Shown: one piece after another, positions 6,158-14,096 of the stretch
How positions within the stretch are numbered: position 1 is the first letter of the stretch
Layout of the letters: the number at the start of each line of letters is the position of its first letter
Assembly (NCBI GenBank): GCA_025453925.1
Contig: JALOPK010000049.1
Span: forward strand, 1 to 14,201
Reading direction: 5' to 3'
DNA: 14,201 nt
DNA from: Candidatus Eiseniibacteriota bacterium
Lineage (GTDB): Bacteria; JAFGKV01
The notes under the pieces: model-generated
Told to the model about the DNA's origin: nothing
The model's input: the letters and a program-made list of their open reading frames with translations, nothing else
The model's database searches: none
Position numbers and translations under genes: made by a program

Positions 6158-7959
6158 GCGACGGCCGGATCCTCGTCATCGACGATGACCCGCTCATCCT
6201 CAAGCTCCTTCAGACCACCATCGAACGGAGCGGGTTCGAGGTGCTCACCGCATCCGATGGCGAACAGGGCTTGGAGGTGATCCGCGGGGAGCACCCCGAC
6301 ATGGTCATCAGTGACATCATGATGCCGCGAGTGGATGGCTTTGAGCTCATCCGGCGTCTTCGAGGCGACCGTCTGGTGGGCGCGACTCCCCTGATGATGC
6401 TGAGCGCAAAGGGTGAGGAAGAGGACAAGGTCAAAGGCCTTGAGATGGGAGCGGACGATTATCTCACCAAGCCGTTCAGCCCCCGGGAGCTCGTGGCGAG
6501 GGTCAGGGCGCTGATCCGCCGCAAGGCCGCGGTCCGCGAGCGGGTCCCCACGACGTCGCAGGCCCCTTTCACCGTGGAGGGACTCACCCATCTGGCTGAA
6601 TACCGATTCGACAACTACGTCGTCGGTGCCGGCAACCGGTCTGCGGTGGAAGCCGCAAAGGCCGCCGCGGAGAGCCCCGGCAATCGGTTCAATCCACTGT
6701 TCCTGTTTGGCGGCTCCGGTCTGGGGAAGACCCACTTGATGTGTGCCCTCGCCAATGAGACCTACTCCCGGCACCCCGAATCCCGCATACGGTACGTATC
6801 GTCTGAGGTGTTCAGTCAGCAGGTGCTCGACGCCCACGAACGCCGCGAGGTTGAAGACCTGAAGCTGCACTACACATCGTTGGAGCTCCTGATGGTCGAC
6901 GACATCCAGTTCTTGGCGATATCCCCCAGCCTCCAGATGGTGGCGGCCGAGATCCTCTATGATATGTATGAGCACGGCAAGCAGATCGTCATCACCAGCG
7001 ATCGCAAGCCCGAGGAGCTCGAGGCGCTGTCGGCCGAAATGACCAGTGGGTTCGCATTCGGGCTCGTGGTGGAAATCGACAGGCCCGACGCCACGCTGCG
7101 ATCTCGTATCCTGCGGTTCAAGGCGAGGCAGCGGGGGTGGGATATCAGTGAGGAAGTGTTGGACTATTTGGCGACCCGTCTGGACACCGATGTGCGGAGC
7201 ATTGAGGGCGCCGCCAGGAAGCTGGTGGCCATGAAGGCATTTGGTGGGGCCACGGTCGACCGGTCCACCGTGGACGATCTGGTCAAGACCAACGCTCATG
7301 TGGATGAACCCCCCGAAGGCAAAGCGGGAAACAGCGCGCGGGAGGGCGCGGTTCCCGTCACCAGCCGTGTAGGCGAGCCCCCTGCGGAGAGCGACACTCT
7401 GGTGCAGGAGTTCTCCCGGGAGATCCCCGTCGTCCGGATCGTGGGCTATCCGGAGGAGGTCGCCCACTCCATGCCGGAGCAAGCGGCGCCGGTGGTGGTT
7501 CTGGGGCCATCCGCCGCTCTGGTCATGGACACGGTGGAGGCCCTGGTGGGGAAACGCGAACATGCCCCCCGCATCCCCGAAGGCGACCGCTGGGCATATC
7601 TGGTGCACGTGGAAGGGAAAGCCCGTTGGGTTATCGTCGGCTCCGTGTCCTGGACCCCCGGCGACGATCTCAGCAAGGCCGCTGAGGCCAGTTACCCGCC
7701 AACATACCTGGTTGTGCTCGACAGCATGAGCCCCAAGATCACCGAGGCGCGCAAGCTGGTGGCCACGCTTCCCCAGGGGAGAGCTGCTGCCGTGGTGGTC
7801 ATGGTGAGCGTGGGGGAGGATGGTCTCCAGGCGGCAAAGGAGACGTTGTCCCGGAGTCTCAGGAGGTTGTTCAGAGTGCCCGAGGACATCCCGCTGCTGG
7901 TGAGCGGCGGAGTCGGGACTGCGGAAAGCAGGAAGTGGCTCAGGCTCGCCCGGGGATGA
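6154..7959 (+). CDS. Response regulator fused to DnaA-like AAA+ ATPase and a C-terminal GTPase-like domain
   Basis: This 601-aa fusion starts with a complete receiver (1-122): DDD at 10-12, phospho-acceptor Asp54 in ISDIMMP, Ser84 and Lys106 in LTKPF. A linker leads to a DnaA domain III-type AAA+ module (~148-380). Its motifs are EYRFDNYVVGAGN, Walker A GGSGLGKTH (186-194), Walker B LLMVDDIQFL (245-254), sensor 1 VITSDR (279-284) and sensor 2 Arg348 in DVRSIEGA. Box VII reads AEMTSGFAFG, so the DnaA arginine-finger position (SRF) is SGF (Gly299). DnaA domain I and the helix-turn-helix domain IV are absent. After a low-complexity linker (381-422), residues ~425-595 resemble an eroded translational GTPase domain (WTPG at 500-503). 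ATG 6154 overlaps the kinase stop. A role like Hda or another initiator regulator, switched by phosphorylation, is inference. I know of no characterised relative with this architecture. Confidence 0.9.
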   Translation: MSDGRILVIDDDPLILKLLQTTIERSGFEVLTASDGEQGLEVIRGEHPDMVISDIMMPRVDGFELIRRLRGDRLVGATPLMMLSAKGEEEDKVKGLEMGADDYLTKPFSPRELVARVRALIRRKAAVRERVPTTSQAPFTVEGLTHLAEYRFDNYVVGAGNRSAVEAAKAAAESPGNRFNPLFLFGGSGLGKTHLMCALANETYSRHPESRIRYVSSEVFSQQVLDAHERREVEDLKLHYTSLELLMVDDIQFLAISPSLQMVAAEILYDMYEHGKQIVITSDRKPEELEALSAEMTSGFAFGLVVEIDRPDATLRSRILRFKARQRGWDISEEVLDYLATRLDTDVRSIEGAARKLVAMKAFGGATVDRSTVDDLVKTNAHVDEPPEGKAGNSAREGAVPVTSRVGEPPAESDTLVQEFSREIPVVRIVGYPEEVAHSMPEQAAPVVVLGPSAALVMDTVEALVGKREHAPRIPEGDRWAYLVHVEGKARWVIVGSVSWTPGDDLSKAAEASYPPTYLVVLDSMSPKITEARKLVATLPQGRAAAVVVMVSVGEDGLQAAKETLSRSLRRLFRVPEDIPLLVSGGVGTAESRKWLRLARG

Positions 7960-9335
7960 GCGTCCGCCGAACGTTGTTCACGGGGGGAACCGTGATCAGC
8001 GAGTCCGGCGCGACGAGGGAGGATCTCCTGGTGGAGGATGGCGCCGTCGTGGGTCGCGGCCAGGTGGTGTCACCCGCCGCGGATGTGGTGGATTGCAGTG
8101 GACTCCTGATACTGCCGGGCCTTGTCGATCCACATGTTCACTTCTGCCTCGAGGCGAACGGACTGGCGACCGCCGATGACGTGGCGACCGGTTCCCGATC
8201 TGCGGTAGTGGGAGGAGTCACCACTGTGGCCGACTTCACTGAGCCCGCTGGCGACTCCGTGCGTCGAACCGTGATGGCGCACCGCCGCACCTGGCAGCCC
8301 GCCGCGTGCGATTGGGCGGCGCACGTCGTGGTCGCCGCGTGCGACGGCGCCGGGGCGAGCGAGATTTCGGAACTGGCAGCGGCCGGCGAGCTGCGGTCGG
8401 TAAAAGTGTTCACGGCCTATCGTCGCCGGGGGCTCTTTTCTGATGATGAGGCGCTATTCCGCGTCCTAGAAGCATCCGCCGGCGGGGAGTTCGTCACCTT
8501 GGTTCATGCCGAAAACGAGGGAATCATCGCCGTGCTGGAGGGTCGCTTCCGCGGGGGATGCGCAGGCGCCATTGCCGTGGCGCGATCCAGACCTCCGGAA
8601 GCCGAGGAAGAGGCGGTGAACCGCGTGCTCGTTTTCGCGGCCTCCTGCCAGGGCCGGGTGCACCTGGTCCATCTCTCGTGCGAGGGTTCGGTGCGACGCC
8701 TCGCTGAGGGTCGCGCAGCGGGAATCTGGGCGAGCGGGGAAACGTGTCCGCACTACCTGGTTCTCACGGAGGATCTGCTGGCAGGTTCTGACGGGCACCG
8801 GTACGCCACCGCTCCTCCGCTCCGGACTGCCGCGCACGCCGCGGCGCTCTGGACGGCTTTGGCCCGGCGCGCCGTGCAGGTGATTGCCACCGATAGCTGC
8901 GGGTTCTCCGCCACGGCCAAGGACCAGTGGGCGGGCGACTTCACCCGAATTCCGGGGGGAGTGCCCGGCGTCGAGGTGAGTCTCCGTGTGATGATGGGGG
9001 AAGGCGTCCAGCGGGGACGGATCGGTATGCCCGATCTGGTGCGGCTGATGTCAGGCAATCCTGCCCGGCTGTTGGGGGCCTATCCCCGCAAGGGCTGTCT
9101 CGATGTCGGCAGCGACGCGGACATCATCGTTCTTGACCCGGAAGGCCGTGCGCCCGTAGATACGCACGCGCTCACGTCCCGGGCCGGATGGAGCCCCTAT
9201 CAAGGGCTGATGACCATTCCGCCGCCGGAGCGAGTGTACCTCCGCGGCACACAGGTTGCGGCCCGAGGGAGGTATGTTGGTGAGGGTGTCTCCGGGCGTC
9301 CAATCGAGAGGGGACGTCCGATCTATCCTCTGTGA
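7956..9335 (+). CDS. Hydantoinase/dihydropyrimidinase-family cyclic amidohydrolase
   Basis: This 459-aa TIM-barrel amidohydrolase should open a cyclic amide such as dihydropyrimidine or hydantoin with a binuclear metal centre. The metal ligands are all visible: His60 and His62 in GLVDPHVHF, the carboxylated Lys150 in SVKVFTAY (with Tyr155), His184 in VHAEN, His239 in VHLSC and Asp313 in ATDSCGF. CPHYLVLT (264-271) and GGVPGVEVSLR are further family motifs. The usual TDHCPF and IPNG segments read TDSCGF and IPGG, so the substrate may differ from uracil-type rings. Dihydroorotase and allantoinase are alternatives, but KVFxAY and the length favour the hydantoinase branch. ATG 7956 overlaps the preceding stop (ATGA), so it is translated with the signalling genes. 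No other pyrimidine-degradation gene is adjacent. Confidence 0.87.
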   Translation: MSVRRTLFTGGTVISESGATREDLLVEDGAVVGRGQVVSPAADVVDCSGLLILPGLVDPHVHFCLEANGLATADDVATGSRSAVVGGVTTVADFTEPAGDSVRRTVMAHRRTWQPAACDWAAHVVVAACDGAGASEISELAAAGELRSVKVFTAYRRRGLFSDDEALFRVLEASAGGEFVTLVHAENEGIIAVLEGRFRGGCAGAIAVARSRPPEAEEEAVNRVLVFAASCQGRVHLVHLSCEGSVRRLAEGRAAGIWASGETCPHYLVLTEDLLAGSDGHRYATAPPLRTAAHAAALWTALARRAVQVIATDSCGFSATAKDQWAGDFTRIPGGVPGVEVSLRVMMGEGVQRGRIGMPDLVRLMSGNPARLLGAYPRKGCLDVGSDADIIVLDPEGRAPVDTHALTSRAGWSPYQGLMTIPPPERVYLRGTQVAARGRYVGEGVSGRPIERGRPIYPL

Positions 9336-9378
9336 TGGCGGGCATGGCGTAGCCGTGCCACGCCGGAAGGGAGCCGTG

Positions 9379-11721
9379 ATGCTGCGATTGGTGCTGACCG
9401 CTGTCATGCTTCTGTCTGTTGGGATCTCATCCGCCGATGTCAACACTGGGGATCTGCGGTCGGATCCCGTCATGGGCACCACGGTGCTCCTTCGTGCCGG
9501 GACGTTTGAGCCTACCCGGTTGCCCGTGACCGTACCGGATGGATGGCGGGGCACGCGGGCACCCGACTACGACTACTACCTGATCATGCTGCAACCGCCG
9601 GCAACCCGCACAGGACGGGAGGCACTCCGCGGCTGCGGCGCAGAGCTGGTGGAGTACATTCCCTACAATACCTACCTGGTGCGCCTCCCCGACCACTCGC
9701 TACCCGTGGTCCAGTCGCATCCGCTGGTGGCGTGGTCCACGCTGTGGCACCCGTGGTTCAAGACACAGCCATGCCTTCACGACCGTGTCGGCTCGGTGGA
9801 AGTGAATGTTGCGCTCCACCCCCGGGAGAGCGCTCTGGGGCCAATGAGAAGCCTCGAAAGCGCCGGCCTGCAGCCGGTGGGCATGCTCATGGGACCGGAG
9901 CAATGGGTCGTGCGGGTCTCACTGCCCGTATCCATGCTTGCCACAGTGGCCGGATGGCGGGAAGTGCAGTGGATTGAGGAGCACCTTCCCCTCCACGTAC
10001 TCAACCAGAACGCGCAGTGGGTAACCCAGAGCTTCGTCGGTGGCTCCCGGCCGGTCTGGGATGCCGGACTCACGGGAGACGACCAAATCATCGAGGTCAA
10101 CGATTCCGGAGTGAGAACCACCCACTACGCGTTCGTGGATGCCGCCGTTCCCATCACCGATTTCGGCGCATTTCCCACGCACCGTAAGATACTCGCCTAC
10201 CTTGACGGCACACCCGCGGGAACGGGGCTCTTCGGCGACGAGTACGATCCCTATCCGCCATACGGTCATGGCACGCACGTCGCCTGCAGCATGGCCGGGG
10301 ATGACGGAGACTGGACTGTCAAGGATGGCATGGCCAAGACCGCCAAGCTGGTGGTGACGGACATCGGGGTCGCCGGCGGGCTGAACTCCAGCATGCCCTA
10401 CACGATGTTCTCCACGGCGAATGGCTATGGCGCCACGATCCACAATTGCAGCTGGGGGCAGGACACCGAGGGCGACTACAACACCTATGACAGCAGTTGC
10501 GACTCGTACATGTGGTGGGAACCCTACGAGCTCGCGTGCATTGCCGCGGGCAATAATCCGCCGAACTACTACACCGGATCGCCGGCCAACGCCAAATCGA
10601 TCCTCTGCGTGGGAGCAAGCAAGAACAGCAGCAACGGCAACCAGTTCGCGTACTGGACCGCGCGGGGGCCCACCACCGATGGCCGCTACGCCCCAACTCT
10701 CCTTACTCCCGGCGAATCCGTCAACTCGGCCAGCAATAACTCCGACGGTGGCTACGCGTCATCCGACGGAACGAGCATGGCATCACCCATCGCGTCGGGC
10801 TGCGCCGCACTGGTGCGCTCCTACTTCATGAAGGGGTACTACCCCGGCGGCAGCGTCAGCCCCGCCCACAGTTTCACGCCTCTCAACTCCCTCATCAAGG
10901 GCACCATGGTCGCCGCCACGCGGGATCCCGTGGGGCTGCAGCCACCGAGCAACCGCTCCGGATGGGGATTCGTCGTGCTCGACGACGCACTGTTCTTCGG
11001 CGCCCGATCGCGCACCATGTGGGTCTATCAGGACACGGCGGGAATCGCCGAGGGTGAATCGGACAGCTGGGAGATCACCGCCGAGGCCGGGGGTGAGCTG
11101 AAGATCGTGCTCTGCTGGTCCGACAAGCCCGGCTCCCTTGCCGGGAGCGGCCCCAAGATCAAGAACGATCTGGACCTCGAGGTTCAGGCCCCGGGCGGGG
11201 CGACCTACCTCGGTAACGTGTTCTCCGGGGGCGGGAGCGCGACCGGCGGCACCGCGGACCGCCTGAACACCACCGAGGTGGTCTGGCTCCGTACGCCCGT
11301 GGCGGGCGAGTACACAATAACCGTCACCTACTACGCCAGTGTGCAGGACGACCCCCAGAGGTTTGCGCTGGTGGCGGTGGGTGAGGGCGTTGCCGCCTCG
11401 GGGGCCGATACCGAGGCTCCCACCGCACCATCGGGGGCGCAGCTCGCCGGCGACGGCATGCTCTCCTGGTCCCCGTCCACCGACAATGTCGGCGTGACCG
11501 GGTACCGCGTGTACCGCGCCACCCAGGCTCACTTCGACGTGGGCAGCGGCCTGGCCCCGTTCGGGACCACCACCGGGACGTCGTACTCCGTGGCCGGCAG
11601 CCTCGGTGACCCTGCGGTCAACTACTATTTCCGGATCACCGCCCACGATGCGGCTCTCAACGAGTCCGATCCCTCGAACACCGTCGGCGAGCACGACTAC
11701 CAGCTGGACGACGGCACCTAG
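9379..11721 (+). CDS. Secreted subtilisin-like serine protease (S8, KP-43-like) with C-terminal Fn3
   Basis: This 780-aa exported protease has a short signal peptide (about 1-19: MLRLVL, hydrophobic core, then ISSA). ATG 9379 is preceded by AAGGGAG at ideal spacing. Residues ~64-130 and ~140-205 look like two related I9-type propeptide units. The catalytic domain has Asp242 in VNDSGV, His297 in GHGTHVA, oxyanion Asn392 in AAGNN and Ser466 in GTSMASP, so the triad is complete. Residues ~590-700 match the jelly-roll domain that follows KP-43-type subtilases (KIKNDLDLEV, then GEYTITV). From ~705 to 775 there is a fibronectin type III module (APTAPSGAQL, STDNVGVTGYRVYR). No cell-wall anchor or sorting tail is evident. 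It lies 43 nt after the hydantoinase gene and may be read from the same transcript, but its job is extracellular protein breakdown. Confidence 0.92.
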   Translation: MLRLVLTAVMLLSVGISSADVNTGDLRSDPVMGTTVLLRAGTFEPTRLPVTVPDGWRGTRAPDYDYYLIMLQPPATRTGREALRGCGAELVEYIPYNTYLVRLPDHSLPVVQSHPLVAWSTLWHPWFKTQPCLHDRVGSVEVNVALHPRESALGPMRSLESAGLQPVGMLMGPEQWVVRVSLPVSMLATVAGWREVQWIEEHLPLHVLNQNAQWVTQSFVGGSRPVWDAGLTGDDQIIEVNDSGVRTTHYAFVDAAVPITDFGAFPTHRKILAYLDGTPAGTGLFGDEYDPYPPYGHGTHVACSMAGDDGDWTVKDGMAKTAKLVVTDIGVAGGLNSSMPYTMFSTANGYGATIHNCSWGQDTEGDYNTYDSSCDSYMWWEPYELACIAAGNNPPNYYTGSPANAKSILCVGASKNSSNGNQFAYWTARGPTTDGRYAPTLLTPGESVNSASNNSDGGYASSDGTSMASPIASGCAALVRSYFMKGYYPGGSVSPAHSFTPLNSLIKGTMVAATRDPVGLQPPSNRSGWGFVVLDDALFFGARSRTMWVYQDTAGIAEGESDSWEITAEAGGELKIVLCWSDKPGSLAGSGPKIKNDLDLEVQAPGGATYLGNVFSGGGSATGGTADRLNTTEVVWLRTPVAGEYTITVTYYASVQDDPQRFALVAVGEGVAASGADTEAPTAPSGAQLAGDGMLSWSPSTDNVGVTGYRVYRATQAHFDVGSGLAPFGTTTGTSYSVAGSLGDPAVNYYFRITAHDAALNESDPSNTVGEHDYQLDDGT

Positions 11722-11738
11722 TCCCCACACGTGCTGGA

Positions 11739-11769
11739 GCGAGGGGGTGGAAACCGGTCGCCCCCTCGC
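11739..11769 (+). terminator. GC-rich stem-loop between the protease and glyS
   Basis: GCGAGGGGG (11739-11747) pairs perfectly with CCCCCTCGC (11761-11769), a 9-bp stem with a 13-nt loop. It starts 17 nt after the protease stop and ends 36 nt before glyS. No T-run follows, so termination would be weak or Rho-assisted. It may instead be a processing or regulatory hairpin in the glyS leader. Confidence 0.5.
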
Positions 11770-11805
11770 CCCGATAGACCAGGCGGCTATTCGAAAGGAT
11801 ACATC

Positions 11806-13116
11806 ATGGCGTCTGACGCGATGGACAAGATCGCATCTCTCTGCAAGCGTCGGGGTTTTGTCTTCCAGTCGAGCGAAATCTACGGCGGCATCAACGCCTG
11901 CTGGGACTATGGCCCTGCAGGGGTTGAGCTCAAGCGGAACGTGAAGGATCTCTGGTGGCGCGCTCTCACCCAGCTCCGGGACGACATCGAAGGACTGGAC
12001 AGCGCGATTCTCATGCATCCCAAGGTGTGGCATGCATCCGGGCACGTCGAGAGCTTCACGGACCCGATGGTTGACTGCCGGATGTGCAAAGCCCGGTTCC
12101 GCGCCGACCAACTGGATGAGGCCGTCTGCCCCACGACGGGCAGACCCGTGTTGCCGCAGTGCGCGCCGCATCTCACCGAACCGAGGGCATTCAACCTGAT
12201 GTTCAAGACATTCATGGGACCGGTGGAAGAAGCGAGCGCCGTGGTCTATCTCCGCCCTGAGACCGCGCAGGGTATCTACGTCAACTTTCAGAACGTACTG
12301 GGGCCGTCCCGGCAGAAAGTCCCATTCGGCATCGCGCAGATTGGCAAGGCCTTCAGGAATGAGATCTCCCCCGGCAACTTCATCTTCCGCTCGCGGGAGT
12401 TCGAGCAGATGGAGATGCAGTTTTTCGTGCCGCCTGGCGATGCTTCATCGTGGTTCGACTACTGGAAGGGCCAGCGGATGGAGTGGTACCGCGAAATCGG
12501 CATCGATCCCGGGCGGCTCCGATTCCACGAGCACGGCCCCGATGAACTGGCCCACTACGCCAAACAGGCCGTGGACATCGAGTACGAATTCCCCTTCGGC
12601 TGGAAGGAACTGGAAGGTATCCACAACCGGAGTGATTTCGACCTGCGGAGGCATATCGAACACTCGGGGAAGGACCTCTCCTACTTCGATCAGGAGTCGA
12701 ATCAGCACTTCGTCCCCCACATTATCGAGACATCCGCGGGCGCCGATCGCACCGTGCTGACCCTCTTGGTGGAGGCCTACGCCGAGGAGGAGGAGAGGAC
12801 GGTGCTGCGCTTCCACCCGAAGGTAGCGCCGGTGAAGGTAGCAGTCTTTCCCCTGGTCAAGCGGGACGGCATGCCGGAGCGCGCGCGGGCCATCACCACT
12901 GACCTGCGACGGCGTTTCCGTGTGTTCTACGACGAGAAGGGCGCCGTCGGCCGGCGCTACCGCCGTCAGGATGAGATTGGCACACCGTTCTGTGTGACCG
13001 TGGATTCCCAGACGCTGATCGACGACACGGTCACCGTCAGGGAACGCGACTCTATGGCCCAGACCCGAGTCTCCTCGGAGGGTCTCGTCGCCTACTTCCG
13101 GGATCGTCTCGCGTGA
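11806..13116 (+). CDS. glyS: Glycyl-tRNA synthetase, single-chain dimeric (alpha2) type
   Basis: This cytoplasmic class II synthetase of 436 aa charges tRNA-Gly. It opens with the alpha2-type signature: KRRGFVFQSSEIYGG, then WDYGPAGVELKRN. RPETAQGIYVNFQN, IGKAFRNEISPG (motif 2) and REFEQMEMQFF follow. ETSAGADRTVLTLL (motif 3 region) then leads to an anticodon-binding domain that starts at KVAPVKVAVFPL. It is unrelated to the alpha2-beta2 GlyQ/GlyS enzyme of many proteobacteria. The length is normal to slightly short for the family. ATG 11806 follows GAAAGGAT at good spacing. The frame is open back to 11731, but that part overlaps the hairpin and lacks conserved sequence. The gene converges on a tRNA-Ser only 8 nt past its stop. 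Confidence 0.96.
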   Translation: MASDAMDKIASLCKRRGFVFQSSEIYGGINACWDYGPAGVELKRNVKDLWWRALTQLRDDIEGLDSAILMHPKVWHASGHVESFTDPMVDCRMCKARFRADQLDEAVCPTTGRPVLPQCAPHLTEPRAFNLMFKTFMGPVEEASAVVYLRPETAQGIYVNFQNVLGPSRQKVPFGIAQIGKAFRNEISPGNFIFRSREFEQMEMQFFVPPGDASSWFDYWKGQRMEWYREIGIDPGRLRFHEHGPDELAHYAKQAVDIEYEFPFGWKELEGIHNRSDFDLRRHIEHSGKDLSYFDQESNQHFVPHIIETSAGADRTVLTLLVEAYAEEEERTVLRFHPKVAPVKVAVFPLVKRDGMPERARAITTDLRRRFRVFYDEKGAVGRRYRRQDEIGTPFCVTVDSQTLIDDTVTVRERDSMAQTRVSSEGLVAYFRDRLA

Positions 13117-13124
13117 CGACGGGC

Positions 13125-13210
13125 TGGCGGTGGGGGTGGGATTCGAACCCACGGGCCCGCAGGCCAACGGTTTTCAAGACCGCCTCCTTCAACCGCTCGG
13201 ACACCCCACC
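13125..13210 (-). tRNA. tRNA-Ser (anticodon UGA), CCA encoded
   Basis: Read on the - strand from 13210, the acceptor arm GGTGGGG pairs with CCCCACC, followed by discriminator G and encoded CCA (13125-13127). The anticodon stem GCGGT/ACCGT encloses the loop CTTGAAA, whose TGA anticodon reads UCA serine codons. A long variable arm (GGCC-TGCG-GGCC) shows the class II fold expected of tRNA-Ser. The T arm is GTGGG-TTCGAAT-CCCAC. The 3' end faces glyS with an 8-nt gap, so any terminator for it must lie within the end of glyS. Without CCA the gene ends at 13128. Confidence 0.97.
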
Positions 13211-13224
13211 CGACGAGGCACACC

Positions 13225-13253
13225 AACTAGGGGCGCAGAGGGCGGCGGTGCAA
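13225..13253 (-). promoter_or_regulatory. Candidate promoter for the tRNA-Ser gene
   Basis: On the - strand, TTGCAC (13253-13248) resembles a -35 box. After 17 nt, CTAGTT (13230-13225) is a poor -10 candidate, 14 nt before the mature tRNA 5' end. Spacing and placement fit a tRNA promoter but the -10 match is weak. The region also lies just before the sirtuin start on the other strand. Confidence 0.3.
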
Positions 13254-13268
13254 GTGTGCCACTGATCC

Positions 13269-14096
13269 GTGGCGACATTGGCGCCTGACGTCCTCCAGGG
13301 CCGAGGCGCGCTGCCCGCGGGCCGTGACACGCGCGTCGTGGTGCTCTCGGGAGCGGGCATCAGCGCAGAGTCAGGCCTCCCCACCTTCCGTGGCGACGGC
13401 GGTCTCTGGGAGGGGATGAGGCCCGAGGAGGTGGCGACACCCGAGGCCTTTCGCCGGGATCCCGCGCTGGTCTGGCGATTCTATGAGGCCCGCCGCCGCG
13501 CCCTCGACGCGGCAGTGCCCAACGCGGCGCACCGCGCGTTGGTCGATCTGGAGCGCGCGCTGACCCCCGGGTCGTTTGCGCTGATCACGCAGAATGTCGA
13601 TGACCTGCACCAACGGGCAGGAAGTCAAACGGTGTTTCCGATGCACGGGGAGCTGCGCAAGGTGCGCTGCACGGCCTGCGGCGCCTTCGAAGAGCGCCGC
13701 GAAGAGCTGCCCGCCCTCCCCACCTGCGACTGCGGGGCTGTGCTCCGGCCCCACGTCGTCTGGTTCGGAGAAACACCCCTCTTTCTCGACCGGATCACGC
13801 CCCTTCTCCGGCGCGCGCAGGTGTTCCTGGTGGTGGGCACCAGCGGGCATGTCTACCCGGCAGCCGGCTTCATCTTCGAGGCCCGCGCGGCAGGTGCGTG
13901 GACCGTCGGCGTCAATGTCGAGGAAGCCGAGGCCGACTGGGCGTATGACGCGTTTCACCTTGGGAAAGCGGGAAGCGTCCTTCCCGAGCTCGTACGCGGC
14001 TGGCTGAAGGCACTGCTGGTCATCGAGATGCAGGAGGCTCTCCGTCCCCACGACGGCGTCACTCGGGGTGAGGCGACGCCAGGAGGTGCGTCATGA
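13269..14096 (+). CDS. cobB: Sirtuin NAD-dependent protein deacylase (Sir2/CobB, Sir5-like)
   Basis: This 275-aa cytoplasmic enzyme removes acyl groups from lysines using NAD. The NAD-binding motif GAGISAESGLPTFRG is at 28-42, TQNVDDLHQRAG at 107-118 and the catalytic His126 in MHG. Zinc ligands are Cys134/Cys137 (CTAC) and Cys153/Cys155 (CDC), the second pair being C-x-C rather than C-x-x-C. RPHVVWFGE and VGTSGHVYPA follow. Tyr72 and Arg75 in FYEARRR match the Tyr-x-x-Arg signature that lets Sir5/CobB-type sirtuins accept succinyl and malonyl groups. GTG 13269 is the first in-frame start after a stop at 13263 and has no good ribosome-binding site; TTG 13278 is another option. The stop overlaps the next gene as ATGA. 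The last ~25 residues extend past the normal end. Confidence 0.93.
   Translation: MATLAPDVLQGRGALPAGRDTRVVVLSGAGISAESGLPTFRGDGGLWEGMRPEEVATPEAFRRDPALVWRFYEARRRALDAAVPNAAHRALVDLERALTPGSFALITQNVDDLHQRAGSQTVFPMHGELRKVRCTACGAFEERREELPALPTCDCGAVLRPHVVWFGETPLFLDRITPLLRRAQVFLVVGTSGHVYPAAGFIFEARAAGAWTVGVNVEEAEADWAYDAFHLGKAGSVLPELVRGWLKALLVIEMQEALRPHDGVTRGEATPGGAS

Noticed and set aside
5719-7608. A 629-codon open frame on the - strand opposite the kinase and DnaA-like genes
   Set aside because: It is antisense to genes with complete conserved motifs, has no recognisable domains, and is His/Gly/Arg-rich as expected of reverse frames in GC-rich DNA.
9341-9359. A short hairpin (GGCATGG/CCGTGCC with one G-T pair) between the hydantoinase and protease genes
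   Set aside because: It is only 7 bp with no T-run, and such stems occur by chance in GC-rich spacers; too weak to call a terminator.
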